Numbered from the stretch's first letter, positions 19,301 to 28,032 are shown. The stretch: DNA of 64,000 nucleotides from Aquimixticola soesokkakensis (GCF_900172375.1 NZ_FWFS01000006.1:124001-188000); one strand, 5' to 3'. Numbers and translations are program-made. The notes: a model not told the origin generated them from the sequence alone.

Positions 19301-19943
19301 CCGCGATCAGCTGGTTGTTGTTGGTCACGACCTGCACCAGTTCGGCGGCGGTCACGTTGTAGGATTCCAGCCGCAGCGGGTCGATGACCACTTCGAGCAT
19401 CTCGTCGCGCTGGCCCGTCAGCGTGGCCTCCAGCACCGGTTCCAGCCCCTCGAGGCGGTCCTGCATGTCCTTGGCAAGGCGCACCAGCGTGCGTTCGGGC
19501 ACCGGGCCGGTGAGGTTGACGATGATGATCGGGAAGGCGGAAAAATTGACCTCGTTGATCGAATAACTGTCCGCACCCGTCGGGAAATCCGCTTCGGCCT
19601 TGGTCATGCGGTCGCGTACATCGGCCATGATCTTGGTCTTGTCCCAGCCGAATTCGAATTCCAGCGCCAGACCACCATAGCCCTCGGCGGCGGTGCCAAG
19701 CATCCGGTCCAGACCGTCAAGGTCCGACATCACCGTTTCCATTGGCTTGACCAACAGTTTTTCGCTGTCCTCGGCCGAAATGCCCGGAAAGGGGACCGAG
19801 ATGAACAACATCGGGATTTCAATGTCCGGCTCGCCCTCTTTGGGCAGGGACACATAGGCCCCCGCACCGGCCACAAGCGTGAGCACGATGAAGGCCATGA
19901 TCATGCGCGCGCGCGCACCGGCCCAGTCGATGATGCCGTTCAT
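16368..19943 (-). CDS. RND-family efflux transporter permease (AcrB/MdtB-like)
   Basis: Proton-driven inner-membrane pump of a tripartite exporter. 1,191 residues, about 150 longer than AcrB. A first membrane segment (residues about 12-30) and periplasmic porter domains are followed by TM segments containing GMLVDGAIVVVEYADRRI (the TM4 DG/AIVVVE motif) and AVGMLVDG. Between TM6 and TM7 there are two extra hydrophobic stretches at about residues 511-533 and 542-564 that canonical RND pumps lack. The C-terminal half repeats the pattern (GIVVNNNIVLIDTYQEY, VFGLGIATVLTLVFTPAML). Its start overlaps the stop of the adaptor gene by 4 bases. Substrate unknown; no outer-membrane factor gene is adjacent. 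Confidence 0.93.
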   Translation of the reverse strand: MNGIIDWAGARARMIMAFIVLTLVAGAGAYVSLPKEGEPDIEIPMLFISVPFPGISAEDSEKLLVKPMETVMSDLDGLDRMLGTAAEGYGGLALEFEFGWDKTKIMADVRDRMTKAEADFPTGADSYSINEVNFSAFPIIIVNLTGPVPERTLVRLAKDMQDRLEGLEPVLEATLTGQRDEMLEVVIDPLRLESYNVTAAELVQVVTNNNQLIAAGDISTDQGAFALKIPSSFDEQADVMRLPVKVNGDRVVTLGDLADIRLTFEDREGTARFNGQNTVALQVVKRKGFPVIDTAALVRDEVAAEVAAWPEDLRAAVQVGTSNDQSTQVASMVSQLEGSVLTAIALVMIVVLASLGTRSALLVGFSIPTSFLLCFIFLGIMDITISNMVMFGLILAVGMLVDGAIVVVEYADRRINEGSGPMAAYLEAAKRMFWPVVSSTATTLCAFLPMLFWPGVAGEFMGMLPVTIIFVLSASLIVALIYLPVMGGVAGRISRLFDRSGNALARRLPRWGCALVAALGAYAVFVAVMQLLNPAYLTGTPQAGIAGVLLGAVLFTLGAALTSIGLNAATPPRKATKVNAGYRRSLFGKVMHALTGNPVMPVVTIAAVIFAVVGIFGYYGQNNNGTEFIGETEPEQAIIYVRARGNLSVGQKDALVKQVEDVVRAQPGVENVFAFAGAGGLNQNTGGGSGPRDTIGQVQVELIPWDDRPTTTTDGWLFFKDTKVSEIYDGDYILAELETKLARIPGLYAEIQNLSMGPASAKPVHLRLMGDNFDVLQQATTLVHEKFAATSGLVDVEDTLPLPGIDWQIDVDVEEAGRYGADVATVGGMIQLVTRGLLLDTMRVDSSDEEIEIRVRLPQQDRVLSTLDTLKLRTPGGLVPLSNFISREPVPKLAQIDRVDQQRYFDVKAAVAPDLRNAAGEVITPSERIAALTTWLNTTPLPAGVTWEWTGDEEEQAESMAFLGQAFAGALALMFIILLAQFNSFYNSVLVLLAVVLSTAGVLVGLLVMGQPFAVIMTGTGVVALAGIVVNNNIVLIDTYQEYSQYMPKLEAIVRTAENRIRPVLLTTITTMAGLAPMMFGLSLDFIQGGYSIDSPTAMFWKNLATAVVFGLGIATVLTLVFTPAMLALRIWLGKGAYRSIAGLRAWSNAGSRTARDLELAKAAKKVKHPEIIWDEAEVQDSRPAHLRAAE

Positions 19944-21100
19944 TGCGTGATGTCCTGTGCAGAAGAAGCCGGTTCAAAGCTGGGGCGCAGGGGCACGCCG
20001 TCAGTGACGTAATCCTGACCCAGGGTGATAATGTCGGCGGTTTCGGGCAGGCCTGCGACCCAGATGCCCTCGCGCGTGTCGCGCAGCACCGTCACGGGGA
20101 CAAAAAGCGCCGTCGTTGCGCCGTCCTCGGCGGTGGCCACGGTGCGCACGCCAATGGTGCCGCTATCGTCGAGCGTCAGGGTCGATTGCGCCACCAGATG
20201 GGCGGTCGTGCCCTCGGAGGCGATGGTGATTTCGACAGTCTGCCCGTCGCGGATCGCCAGATCGGGGTTGGGGACGTTGATTTCGGTGCGGAAGGTCCGG
20301 GTTTGCGGATCGGCCGCGCGCGACAGGAAGGTCACTTTGCCGCCGACTTCGCGCCCCGAAATCAACCGCGCGCCCGCCATCGCGCCGACGCTGACGCGCG
20401 ACACTTCGGCCTCGGGCACAAAGCCGACCAGTTTGACGGGGTCAAGCTGGATGATCGTGGCGCAGACCGACCCCGGCTGGAGCAGCGCCCCGAGTTCGGC
20501 CGCATCGGTTTCCAGAATGCCCGCGAAAGGCGCTCTGATTTCCAGCCGCTCGACCCCGTTTTGCGCGGCCGCCAAAGAGGCGCGCGCGCTTTCAAGTGCT
20601 GCCTGGGCTGACAAAATCTGGGTTTCGGAGGCATAGCCGCCCTGACTGAGGCGGGTGGCGTTGTTCAGGCCCAGCTCGGCCTCGGAGACGGCGGCTTGCG
20701 CCTGGACCAGGGTTGCTTGCGAGGTGCCTGCGTCAAGACGGCAGAGCACATCGCCTGCGCTGACCTGCGCGCCCTTGCGCAGCGGTTCGATTTCCATGCG
20801 CCCCGTGGCTTCGGACATCACCGAGACTTCGCGCGCCGCTTCGGTTTCGCCGCGCACGATCACCGCGCTGTCAAGGGCGGTTGCGGTGGAGTGGCGCGCC
20901 ACGACGGGCACGACATGGGCGTTTGTGTCCCCGCTGGTGGGCGCATCTTTTGCGGCGGTAGCGGGGTCAGCGGTAGCGGGGGCGACCGTTTCGGTGGCGC
21001 TCTCGTTGCCCGCAAAGCTCAACAACCGCGCGCGCTCGAATACGACGAAATACAGGACGACCAAAACGAGAGTCGCGGTGATCACGGAGAAAATTTTCAT
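19940..21100 (-). CDS. RND efflux periplasmic adaptor (membrane fusion protein)
   Basis: Links the RND pump to an outer-membrane channel. 386 residues. ATG 21100 is chosen for GAGGA 4 bases upstream; the following 25 residues (IFSVITATLVLVVLYFVVF) form an N-terminal membrane anchor without a lipobox. An Ala/Thr-rich linker comes next, then a barrel-sandwich/hairpin with SATGRMEIEPLRKGAQVSAG, the coiled-coil hairpin TLVQAQAAVSEAELGLNNATR, and RAPFAGILETDAAELGALLQPG. The upstream palindromes at 21194-21222 may be its operator. Operon with the pump (ATGA overlap). Confidence 0.93.
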   Translation of the reverse strand: MKIFSVITATLVLVVLYFVVFERARLLSFAGNESATETVAPATADPATAAKDAPTSGDTNAHVVPVVARHSTATALDSAVIVRGETEAAREVSVMSEATGRMEIEPLRKGAQVSAGDVLCRLDAGTSQATLVQAQAAVSEAELGLNNATRLSQGGYASETQILSAQAALESARASLAAAQNGVERLEIRAPFAGILETDAAELGALLQPGSVCATIIQLDPVKLVGFVPEAEVSRVSVGAMAGARLISGREVGGKVTFLSRAADPQTRTFRTEINVPNPDLAIRDGQTVEITIASEGTTAHLVAQSTLTLDDSGTIGVRTVATAEDGATTALFVPVTVLRDTREGIWVAGLPETADIITLGQDYVTDGVPLRPSFEPASSAQDITQ

Positions 21101-21711
21101 GTCGTCCTCATGTGGCTTGCCCAACGGCGCGGGCGTGCGTCCGGCGAGCGGCGCGAAGAAATGCGATGTGCCTGACACAAAGGCGTGAGCAGGCCCTTAA
21201 GGGTGGTATACGTTCGAAACGTGGGAACGGATTTGTGAACTGCAAGGCGGGCACTCTTTTTTGCGCCCGGCGTTGTGATTTTGCCAAATTTTGCGGATCA
21301 AACGGGGCGGGTGCAATTTGTTTTGGCGCAACGGGTGCAACGATATCCTGCTGAAAGAGATCAAGTAAACGGTTCTGTTCACTTTAAAGGCCTATGCAAT
21401 TTCACGCAACCCCGCAGATGCTTCTTTTGGGGGGGCTGCGCGCAGATCGCTGTTGCGGGGCAGATCCGCGCGGCGCGCGCCGTTTGGGTCGGGGTGCTTG
21501 GCAGGGCGGGTGCTTCGCGGTAAGAGACTGTAAATGCGCGCGCGTTCGATGCGCGTGACCGGGCAACCGGTGCTTGGAAACTGGCGCTTGAATTTCAGGC
21601 CCTGGAACGATTTTATACGCTCGACGCGCGCTGCACGCATCCTGTGCAGGCGTCTGGCCACACAGACCACCGGTCGCTTTGAAAGCGGCCCAAAAACAGA
21701 GCGGAGCAGGC
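21101..21711. other. Divergent intergenic region between the RND operon and the yfgM-like gene
   Basis: 611 bases with no supportable gene. Besides the palindromes at 21194-21222, the middle (about 21240-21400) is AT-richer and is the likely promoter zone for both directions. Several open frames of 60-110 codons between 21392 and 21740 have no ribosome sites and no recognisable content. Confidence 0.5.
21194..21222. promoter_or_regulatory. Two adjacent palindromes, candidate operator of the RND operon
   Basis: CCCTTAAGGG (21194-21203) is a perfect 10-base palindrome. ACGTT-CGA-AACGT (21210-21222) is a perfect 5-bp inverted repeat around a 3-base centre. They lie about 95-120 bases before the adaptor start, a position suited to a TetR- or MarR-type repressor. 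No such regulator gene is in the window. Confidence 0.4.
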
Positions 21712-22368
21712 GTGAGCAATACCGACAGTTTCATTGACGAGGTGACCGAAGAGGTCCGCCGCGACCGGCTTTATTCCATGATCCGCAAATATGGCTGGAT
21801 CGCTGTTCTGGCCATTCTGGTGCTGGTGGGCGGAGCCGCCTGGACGGAATACCAACGCGCAACACATGCCACCTCCGCGCAGGCGGCGGGCGACGAAATT
21901 GTTGCGGCCCTTGCTCTTGAGGACCCGCTCGAGCGCGCAGATGCCCTCAACGGCATCGAGATGGGCGGCGAACGCGAAGCGATCGTGGCTCTCTTGTCGG
22001 TCGGCGAATCTGTGCGCGGCGATGATATCGGTCTGGCGGTTGGAGATATCGACGGGATTGCCACTTCGGCTGAGGTGCAACCGCTGTTTGGCGACATGAT
22101 TGCCATCCGCAAAGTGACCACCGATCCCGACCTTACCCCGCAGGAGCGCATCGATCTGATGTCGCCGATTTCGGCCAAAGGCGGCCATTATGCGCTGCTT
22201 GCGGAGGAACAAATCGCACTTGCCGAGCTTGAGGCAGGGGAGCGCGACGCCGCGATTGCCCGCCTGCGCGATGTCGCTGAGGGGGTGCAGGCCTCGCAAT
22301 CCTTGCGCACGCGCGCAACGCAGCTTTTGGTGGCGCTGAACGCCGATGGCGACACCGCCACCCAATAG
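21712..22368 (+). CDS. YfgM-like membrane-anchored tetratricopeptide-like protein
   Basis: 218 residues from GTG 21712, with GGAG 5 bases upstream; an earlier in-frame TTG at 21679 is less likely. A short cytoplasmic N-terminus (EVTEEVRRDRLYSMIRKYG) is followed by one membrane helix (WIAVLAILVLVGGAAW) and a periplasmic helical part (ALALEDPLERADALNGIE, HYALLAEEQIALAELEAGE). In E. coli YfgM is encoded next to bamB and der and works with the periplasmic chaperone PpiD at the Sec translocon. The same gene order here supports the family call; the sequence match is only general. Confidence 0.8.
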   Translation: MSNTDSFIDEVTEEVRRDRLYSMIRKYGWIAVLAILVLVGGAAWTEYQRATHATSAQAAGDEIVAALALEDPLERADALNGIEMGGEREAIVALLSVGESVRGDDIGLAVGDIDGIATSAEVQPLFGDMIAIRKVTTDPDLTPQERIDLMSPISAKGGHYALLAEEQIALAELEAGERDAAIARLRDVAEGVQASQSLRTRATQLLVALNADGDTATQ

Positions 22369-22459
22369 CAGACTGGAATTGGGTCGCGCGCGGCGCGGCT
22401 CTCAAAAGATCAGCGCGACCACAGGTCGGGCGAGGGCGAAAGCCGCAAGGAGCGATGGC

Positions 22460-23782
22460 ATGAGCAAAGTGATGGGACGGGCGAAAATGGCTGCGGTGCT
22501 GGCAGTGGCCCTCGGGGTCTCGGCCTGTGCGGAAAAGGATATTATCCTTCCCGGCCAACGGCTTGATCCGCGCAGCGGCGAACCGGTCGCCGCCGCGCAA
22601 GCCAACGAGAGCCGCGCAATCGCGCTGCCCGCTGCCATCAGCCGCGCGGCCTGGACCCAAAGCGGCGCAACGCCTGCGCATGTGTCGGGCAACAACGTCT
22701 TTTCCACCACGCCCGGCCTTGCCTGGGTCATGGGTGCCGGGAGCGGCAATTCGCGCAAACTGCGCATCACGGGCGCGCCCGTTGCAGCGGACGGCCGCGT
22801 CATCGCGCTGGACGCAGGGGGCGCGGTTGCGGCCCTCTCCGCTGTCAGCGGCGAGACCCTGTGGCGCACGGATTTGACGCCGGCCGGCGAACGGCGCGCC
22901 GAAGTGTCGGGCGGCGGCGTGGCGCTTGCGGGCAACACGGTTCTGGTGACCACCGGCTACGGCGAACTGGTGGCGCTGGAGGCCAGCAGCGGCGCAGTGC
23001 GCTGGCGTCAGGCTCTGGGCGCGGCCAGCGCCGGCACCCCTGCGGTGATGGGCGATCTGGTCTATGTCGTCAGCTCCGACAATGTGGCATGGGCGCTGGA
23101 CCTGACCAACGGGCGCATCGCCTGGCAGCTGTCGGGCCCCACGGCTGGCGCGGGCATCGCGGCGGCGGTTGCACCGGCAGTGGTCGACGACCGCGTGGTG
23201 TTTCCCTTCGATCAGGGCGCGTTGACGACAGCCTACCGTCTGGGGGGCTTGCAAATGTGGGCCTCCTCGGTGGCAGGCCAGCGCGCAGGCGTCGTCTATG
23301 CCAATACCACCGATTTCGCCGGGGACCCTGTGATCGCGGGCGGGCGGGTCTATGCGGGCAACCAGTCGGGCCGGCTTGTCGCGCTGGATGCCAATTCGGG
23401 CGCGCGGATCTGGACCGCCGAGGAAGGCGCCTATGATACGCCGCTTGTGGTCGCGGACGCGGTGTTCAGCGTGACCGATCAGGGCATGCTGGTGCGCCTT
23501 GACGCCAACAGCGGTGCGCGGATCTGGGGCGTGCAACTTCCCTATTTCGAAGCGACGAAAATCCGCAAGCGCAAGGCGGTCTTTACCCACTATGGCCCTG
23601 TGATGGGCGGCGGTCTGTTGTGGGTGGCCTCGTCGGACGGCGTGCTGCGCGGTTTTGCACCTGAAGGCGGCACTCTGGTGGCGCAGGTCGCCCTGCCCGA
23701 CGGGGCGGCCTCCAGCCCGATCCTCGTGGGCGGCGTGATGTATGTGATGTTGGAAAACGGTGCTCTGGCTGCCCTGCGCTAG
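22460..23782 (+). CDS. bamB: Outer membrane protein assembly factor BamB (lipoprotein, PQQ-type beta-propeller)
   Basis: Accessory lipoprotein of the BAM complex for outer-membrane protein insertion. ATG 22460 lies 7 bases after AAGGAG. The signal AKMAAVLAVALGVSAC ends in a VSAC lipobox with Cys about residue 23. The mature part is built from repeated beta-propeller units (GRVIALDAGGAVAALSAVSG, GELVALEASSGAVRWRQ, GRLVALDANSGARIWTAEEG, GMLVRLDANSGARIWG). 440 residues, somewhat longer than E. coli BamB. Sits between the yfgM-like gene and der. Confidence 0.92.
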   Translation: MSKVMGRAKMAAVLAVALGVSACAEKDIILPGQRLDPRSGEPVAAAQANESRAIALPAAISRAAWTQSGATPAHVSGNNVFSTTPGLAWVMGAGSGNSRKLRITGAPVAADGRVIALDAGGAVAALSAVSGETLWRTDLTPAGERRAEVSGGGVALAGNTVLVTTGYGELVALEASSGAVRWRQALGAASAGTPAVMGDLVYVVSSDNVAWALDLTNGRIAWQLSGPTAGAGIAAAVAPAVVDDRVVFPFDQGALTTAYRLGGLQMWASSVAGQRAGVVYANTTDFAGDPVIAGGRVYAGNQSGRLVALDANSGARIWTAEEGAYDTPLVVADAVFSVTDQGMLVRLDANSGARIWGVQLPYFEATKIRKRKAVFTHYGPVMGGGLLWVASSDGVLRGFAPEGGTLVAQVALPDGAASSPILVGGVMYVMLENGALAALR

Positions 23783-23884
23783 GCGCGGGCGAGCGGGGCG
23801 TGTCATCGGCTGATGCGAAACCCCTTTTCGACGGGGGGGCTTTCGTGTATCGCAGCCGCTTGGACGTGAAAGGCGGATTGGCCG

Positions 23885-25345
23885 ATGAGTTTTACCCTTG
23901 CGATTGTCGGACGCCCCAATGTGGGCAAATCGACACTTTTTAACCGCCTCGTGGGGCGGCGTCTGGCGCTGGTCGATGACCAGCCGGGCGTGACACGCGA
24001 TCTGCGCGAAGGCGAAGCGAAGCTGGGTGATCTGAAATTCACGGTCATCGATTCTGCCGGTCTGGAAGAAGCCACCGATGACAGCCTGCAAGGGCGCATG
24101 CGCCGCCTCACCGAACATGCCGTTGAAATGGCAGACGTTTGTCTGTTCCTCGTGGATGCCCGTGCGGGTGTGACGCCGACGGACGAAGTCTTTGCCGAAA
24201 TCCTGCGCAAGAAAAACGCCAATGTCATTCTGGCCGCCAACAAGGCCGAAGGCAACGCCGCCGATGCGGGCGTGATCGACGCTTGGGGCCTTGGCCTTGG
24301 CGAGCCGATCCGCCTGTCTGCCGAACACGGCGAGGGGCTGAACGATCTCTACGAACATCTGCGCCCGCTCTCGGATGCCTTCAAGGAACGCGCCGCGCGC
24401 GAAACGCCCGAAACGGACGTGGACCTGCCCGAGGACGAAGATTTCGACGCGCCCCGCGTGCCGACCTTTGAAAAACCGCTGCAAATTGCCATCGTGGGCC
24501 GCCCGAATGCGGGAAAATCCACTTTGATCAACAAGTTCCTGGGCGAAGAGCGCCTGCTCACCGGTCCCGAAGCCGGCATCACCCGCGACGCGATTTCCGT
24601 GCGCATGGAATGGTCCGGCGTGCCAATGCGGATCTTCGACACCGCCGGCATGCGCAAAAAAGCCAAAGTGCAGGAAAAGCTGGAAAAACTGTCGGTCTCG
24701 GATGGCCTGCGGGCGGTCAAATTCGCCGAAGTGGTCGTTGTGCTGCTCGACGTGTCGATCCCCTTTGAACAACAGGACCTGCGGATTGCCGACCTTGCCG
24801 AACGCGAAGGGCGCGCGGTGGTGATCGCCGTCAACAAATGGGACGCGGAGGATGATAAATCCAACAAGGCCCGCGAGTTGCGTGAAAACTTCGAACGGCT
24901 CCTGCCGCAGCTGCGCGGCGCCCCGCTGGTCACGGTTTCCGCCAAAACCGGTAAAAACCTCGACAAGCTGCAAGAGGCCGTTCTCAAAGCCCATGAAGTC
25001 TGGAACCGTCGCGTGCCCACCGCCAAGCTGAACATGTGGCTTGCGGGCATGGTGGAGGCGCATCCGCCCCCCGCGCCGGGCGGGCGTCGCATCAAACTGC
25101 GCTACATGACCCAGGCCAAGACCCGCCCGCCGGGCTTTGTCGTGATGTGTTCCTTCCCCGACAAACTGCCCGATAGCTATAAACGCTATCTGGTCAACGG
25201 GTTGCGCGAGGACTTTGATATGCCCGGAACGCCGATCCGCCTGACCTTCCGCGGGCAAAGCGACAAGAACCCGTTCAAGAATAAAACCAAATCGACGCCC
25301 TCGCGTCTGCGCAAACACCTTGGAAAAGGCCGCGCCGACGAATAG
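23885..25345 (+). CDS. der: Ribosome biogenesis GTPase Der (EngA)
   Basis: Double GTPase needed for 50S subunit assembly. 486 residues with two G domains. The first has GRPNVGKST (residues 8-16) and AANKAEGN as its G4; the second, around residues 200-350, has [19 protein letters not shown] and VNKWD. A C-terminal KH-like domain ([38 protein letters not shown]) follows. In G4 of the first domain NKAE replaces the common NKxD, which is frequent in alphaproteobacteria. The convergent downstream xthA is separated by a strong terminator. Confidence 0.97.
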   Translation: MSFTLAIVGRPNVGKSTLFNRLVGRRLALVDDQPGVTRDLREGEAKLGDLKFTVIDSAGLEEATDDSLQGRMRRLTEHAVEMADVCLFLVDARAGVTPTDEVFAEILRKKNANVILAANKAEGNAADAGVIDAWGLGLGEPIRLSAEHGEGLNDLYEHLRPLSDAFKERAARETPETDVDLPEDEDFDAPRVPTFEKPLQIAIVGRPNAGKSTLINKFLGEERLLTGPEAGITRDAISVRMEWSGVPMRIFDTAGMRKKAKVQEKLEKLSVSDGLRAVKFAEVVVVLLDVSIPFEQQDLRIADLAEREGRAVVIAVNKWDAEDDKSNKARELRENFERLLPQLRGAPLVTVSAKTGKNLDKLQEAVLKAHEVWNRRVPTAKLNMWLAGMVEAHPPPAPGGRRIKLRYMTQAKTRPPGFVVMCSFPDKLPDSYKRYLVNGLREDFDMPGTPIRLTFRGQSDKNPFKNKTKSTPSRLRKHLGKGRADE

Positions 25346-25377
25346 CGCCCTATGGTTTCTTTCGGATAAAAATACCC

Positions 25378-25423
25378 AAAAATTAATGGCGCGCCAAAGG
25401 TCTTCGGCGCGCCATTAATTTTT
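25378..25423. terminator. Bidirectional terminator between der and xthA
   Basis: Perfect 18-bp inverted repeat: 25378-25395 pairs with 25406-25423 around a 10-base loop. The stem contains GGCGCGCC and has A-runs and T-runs at its outer ends, so it can stop transcripts from both sides. Confidence 0.9.
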
Positions 25424-25435
25424 AAAGCAGGGCAG

Positions 25436-26266
25436 TCACAGGTCGAGGTCAACCCAGATTGGCACGTGGTCGGAGGGCTTGTCACGCCCGCGAATGTCCT
25501 TGTCGATCTGGCAGTCGCTCAGCAGATCGGCGGCTTGTGGGCTAAGCAGGAAATGGTCGATGCGAATGCCATCGTTCTTGTTCCATGCGCCCGCCTGATA
25601 GTCCCAGAATGTGTACTGGTCCGGCGCCCCGTTGCGCGCCCGAAAGGCATCCGTCAGGCCAAGGTTCACAAGCTCGCGAAACGCGTCGCGCGAACGCTGA
25701 AGGAAAAGCGCATCGCGTGCCCAGACCTGGGGCCGCGCGGCATCCTCGGCTTGGGGAATGATGTTGTAATCGCCCGCCATGAGAAAGGGTTGCTCAAGCG
25801 CCAACAGCTCTTGTGCGCGGGCTTTGAGCCGTTTCAGCCACTTGATTTTAAAGCCGTATTTCCCGCTCTCGATCGGCGCGCCTGCGCTGTCAAAATCCAC
25901 CGGATTGCCATTGGGCAGATACAGACCGCAGATCCGCAAGGCGGTTTTGCCGACAACTGTCGCTTCGATGTAGCGCGCCTGATCATCGGGTTCACCGTCG
26001 ACAACCCCGGCCTCTTGCCCGCCCGCAAGGCCACGGGTCACGTCCTCAAGCGGTAGTTTGGACAGGATCGCGACACCATTGAAACTTTTCTGGCCATGGG
26101 TTTCGACGTTATAGCCCAGATCCTCGAAAATCTCGCGGGGGAAATTCTCGTCTACGGATTTGATCTCTTGCAGGACCACGACATCGGGCTGGGCCTCGCC
26201 CAACCACTGGGGCAGGGCATCGATACGGGCTTTGATCCCGTTGATGTTGAAGGAGGCGATTTTCAT
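25436..26266 (-). CDS. xthA: Exodeoxyribonuclease III (AP endonuclease)
   Basis: Removes abasic sites and 3' blocks in base-excision repair. 276 residues of the endonuclease/exonuclease/phosphatase fold: ASFNINGIKARIDAL and VVLQEIKSVDENFP (metal-binding Glu), GLYLPNGNPVD, MAGDYNIIPQAEDA (catalytic Asp/Asn), FWDYQAGAWNKNDGIRIDHFL and KPSDHVPIWVDLDL (terminal Asp-His). AAGGG precedes the ATG by 8 bases. Confidence 0.96.
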   Translation of the reverse strand: MKIASFNINGIKARIDALPQWLGEAQPDVVVLQEIKSVDENFPREIFEDLGYNVETHGQKSFNGVAILSKLPLEDVTRGLAGGQEAGVVDGEPDDQARYIEATVVGKTALRICGLYLPNGNPVDFDSAGAPIESGKYGFKIKWLKRLKARAQELLALEQPFLMAGDYNIIPQAEDAARPQVWARDALFLQRSRDAFRELVNLGLTDAFRARNGAPDQYTFWDYQAGAWNKNDGIRIDHFLLSPQAADLLSDCQIDKDIRGRDKPSDHVPIWVDLDL

Positions 26267-26317
26267 GGGCGGCCCTTTCGTGCTTTGCGCCTTTGTAGGC
26301 GAGCGCGGATGGGAGGT

Positions 26318-27508
26318 CTAGCGCGCGGCCAAACAATCGCCCGCAGCAACGCCCGACGACCAGGCCCATTGGAAATTGAACCCGCCAAGCCAGCCCGTGA
26401 CATCGACCACCTCGCCAATGAAAAACAGACCCGGAACGGATTTGGATTCCATGGTTTTGGAGGACAGCGCATCGGTGGAAACGCCGCCAAGCGTTACCTC
26501 GGCGGTGCGATAGCCTTCGGTGCCGACGGGCTTGAGGACCAGCCCATGCAGCTGCGCGCACAGATCGCTCAGCCGCTTGTCCGACCAGTCGCCCATATTG
26601 CCTGAAGCATTCAGCCGCTCACAGAGAGTCGCGGCAAGTTTGGCGGGAACAAGCTCGGCCAAAGCGGTGCCGATCTGGCGCCGCCCGTTGGTGTGACGCG
26701 CGGCTTTCAGCGCGCCAAACAGATCGGTTTGCGGCGCGAGGTTGATGTGCAGCGGATCACCCTCCTGCCAAAAGCTGGAAATCTGCAAAATTGCAGGGCC
26801 GGACAGGCCGCGATGGGTAAACAACAGCGCCTCGTCGAACTGCGTGCCATTGGCTGTCAGCCGCGCGGGCAGGGCGGTGCCTGCGAGCGGCGCAATCCAG
26901 GCGAGTTCCTGCGGCGCGAAGGTCAGGGGAACCAGCGCGGGGCGGGTCGGGGTGACGGGAATGTCGAAGTCTTCGGCGATGCGATAGCCAAGGCCGCTCG
27001 CGCCCATTTTGGGAATGGATTTGCCCCCCGTCGCAACCACCAAATGGCGCGTTGTCAGCGGGGTGCCGCTTAGAACGACACGAAAACCGGCATCCGCGCG
27101 CGAAATACTGTCAATCGAGGTTTCAAGGCGGATATCAACATTCTTGGCCTCTGATACAAGCATATCGATGATCTGGGTTGACTTGCCATCGCAAAACAAT
27201 TGCCCCAGTGTTTTTTCGTGCCATGCGATTTTATATCGCTCGACCAATTCCAGAAAATCCCACTGCGAATATCGCGCCAGCGCAGATTTTACGAAATGGG
27301 GATTGTCGGAAATGAAATTATTCGCCCCGCAATGCATATTCGTGAAATTGCATCGCCCACCGCCGGAAATCCGTATCTTTTCACCCGCGCGTTTGGCGTG
27401 ATCGACCAGCAAAACCCGCGCGCCTTTGGCACTCGCGCGCGCCGCGCACATCAGGCCCGCCGCACCGGCACCCAGAACGATCGTATCGAATGAAAAAACC
27501 TCTGCCAT
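26318..27508 (-). CDS. HI0933/YhiN-family FAD-dependent oxidoreductase
   Basis: 396-residue flavoprotein of unknown substrate. The N-terminal dinucleotide fold IVLGAGAAGLMCAARASAKG is followed by GEKIRISGGGRCNFTNMH, typical of the family, then HLVVATGGKSIPKMGASGLGY and FTHRGLSGPAILQISSFW. The C-terminus is TLGGVSTDALSSKTMESK and GLFFIGEVVDVTGWLGGFN. Related proteins are annotated as aminoacetone oxidase-like or BaiN-like; I cannot choose. It is 69 bases from the array of small exported proteins, but a hairpin lies between. Confidence 0.88.
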   Translation of the reverse strand: MAEVFSFDTIVLGAGAAGLMCAARASAKGARVLLVDHAKRAGEKIRISGGGRCNFTNMHCGANNFISDNPHFVKSALARYSQWDFLELVERYKIAWHEKTLGQLFCDGKSTQIIDMLVSEAKNVDIRLETSIDSISRADAGFRVVLSGTPLTTRHLVVATGGKSIPKMGASGLGYRIAEDFDIPVTPTRPALVPLTFAPQELAWIAPLAGTALPARLTANGTQFDEALLFTHRGLSGPAILQISSFWQEGDPLHINLAPQTDLFGALKAARHTNGRRQIGTALAELVPAKLAATLCERLNASGNMGDWSDKRLSDLCAQLHGLVLKPVGTEGYRTAEVTLGGVSTDALSSKTMESKSVPGLFFIGEVVDVTGWLGGFNFQWAWSSGVAAGDCLAAR

Positions 27509-27543
27509 GGTCGGGACTGACCATGACAGAGGCTTGAAATCAA

Positions 27544-27569
27544 GAGGGCGCTGTCACTTTCGCGCCCTC
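27544..27569 (-). terminator. Hairpin after exported paralogue 1
   Basis: GAGGGCGC (27544-27551) pairs with GCGCCCTC (27562-27569) around a 10-base loop. On the minus strand only a broken T-run (TTGATTT) follows, so termination may be partial. Confidence 0.55.
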
Positions 27570-27577
27570 ACGTGCTC

Positions 27578-27952
27578 TTATTTGGAGCCGTCGATGGCGA
27601 CTGCGGCTGCGGGCATCGACTCGCCTTGGGGGACGAAGACGGCGATATAGTCACCGGAGGCCGAGGTCAGTTCGAAGTTCACGCGCACATCGGTGTTTGC
27701 ACCGGCGTTAACCATTTCGTGGCCCAGAAGCGCACCTTGCTCGCCTTCGTTGAACGCATAGACGTAGATGGTGCCCGGCTCGGTCGTGCGCACCAGTTCG
27801 AAGTCAACAAAGCTGGAGCCTTCTTCAACGCCGAAGGTCGAGATGAAATTGCCTTCGGAATTTTCAACGGTGGTCGTATCAGCAGCGGCAAAGCCGGCGG
27901 TACCAGCAACAAGAGCAGCGGCGAGAACGGTTTTTTTGATGAGGTTTGTCAT
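27578..27952 (-). CDS. Small exported protein, paralogue 1 of a tandem family of three; function unknown
   Basis: 124 residues from ATG 27952, with AAGGA 8 bases upstream. Residues 1-24 (MTNLIKKTVLAAALVAGTAG then FAAA) form a Sec signal peptide with an AAA-type cleavage site before Asp25. The mature protein (about 100 residues) is acidic, lacks cysteine and alternates short hydrophobic strands with turns, suggesting an all-beta fold. Conserved with the two neighbours: ENSEGNFISTFGV, PGTIYVYAFNEG, VNAGANTDVRVNFELTS, SGDYIAVFVP. Most similar to the middle copy, with identical LGHE and SMPAAAVAID. I do not recognise the family and infer only that it is periplasmic or secreted. Confidence 0.88.
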   Translation of the reverse strand: MTNLIKKTVLAAALVAGTAGFAAADTTTVENSEGNFISTFGVEEGSSFVDFELVRTTEPGTIYVYAFNEGEQGALLGHEMVNAGANTDVRVNFELTSASGDYIAVFVPQGESMPAAAVAIDGSK

Positions 27953-28032
27953 AGTGTTAGTCCTTAGATATGATGCTTTGAGGTGGCGCGGATCTTTGGG
28001 CGCTGCACCGTCAAAGCAGTCGGGAGGGGTGG

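Noticed and set aside
15132-20012. A plus-strand open frame of about 1,600 codons opposite nadA and the RND pump
   Set aside because: It lies antisense to two well-supported genes, is His/Gly/Arg-rich with no recognisable domain, and results from third-position GC bias in the sense genes.
21392-21740. Small basic open frames on both strands before the yfgM-like gene
   Set aside because: No ribosome sites, biased Arg/Pro/Cys composition typical of chance frames in GC-rich DNA.
22133-25318. A minus-strand open frame of about 1,060 codons opposite yfgM-like, bamB and der
   Set aside because: Same codon-bias artefact; der and bamB on the plus strand have full motifs, and the antisense frame crosses gene boundaries without domains.
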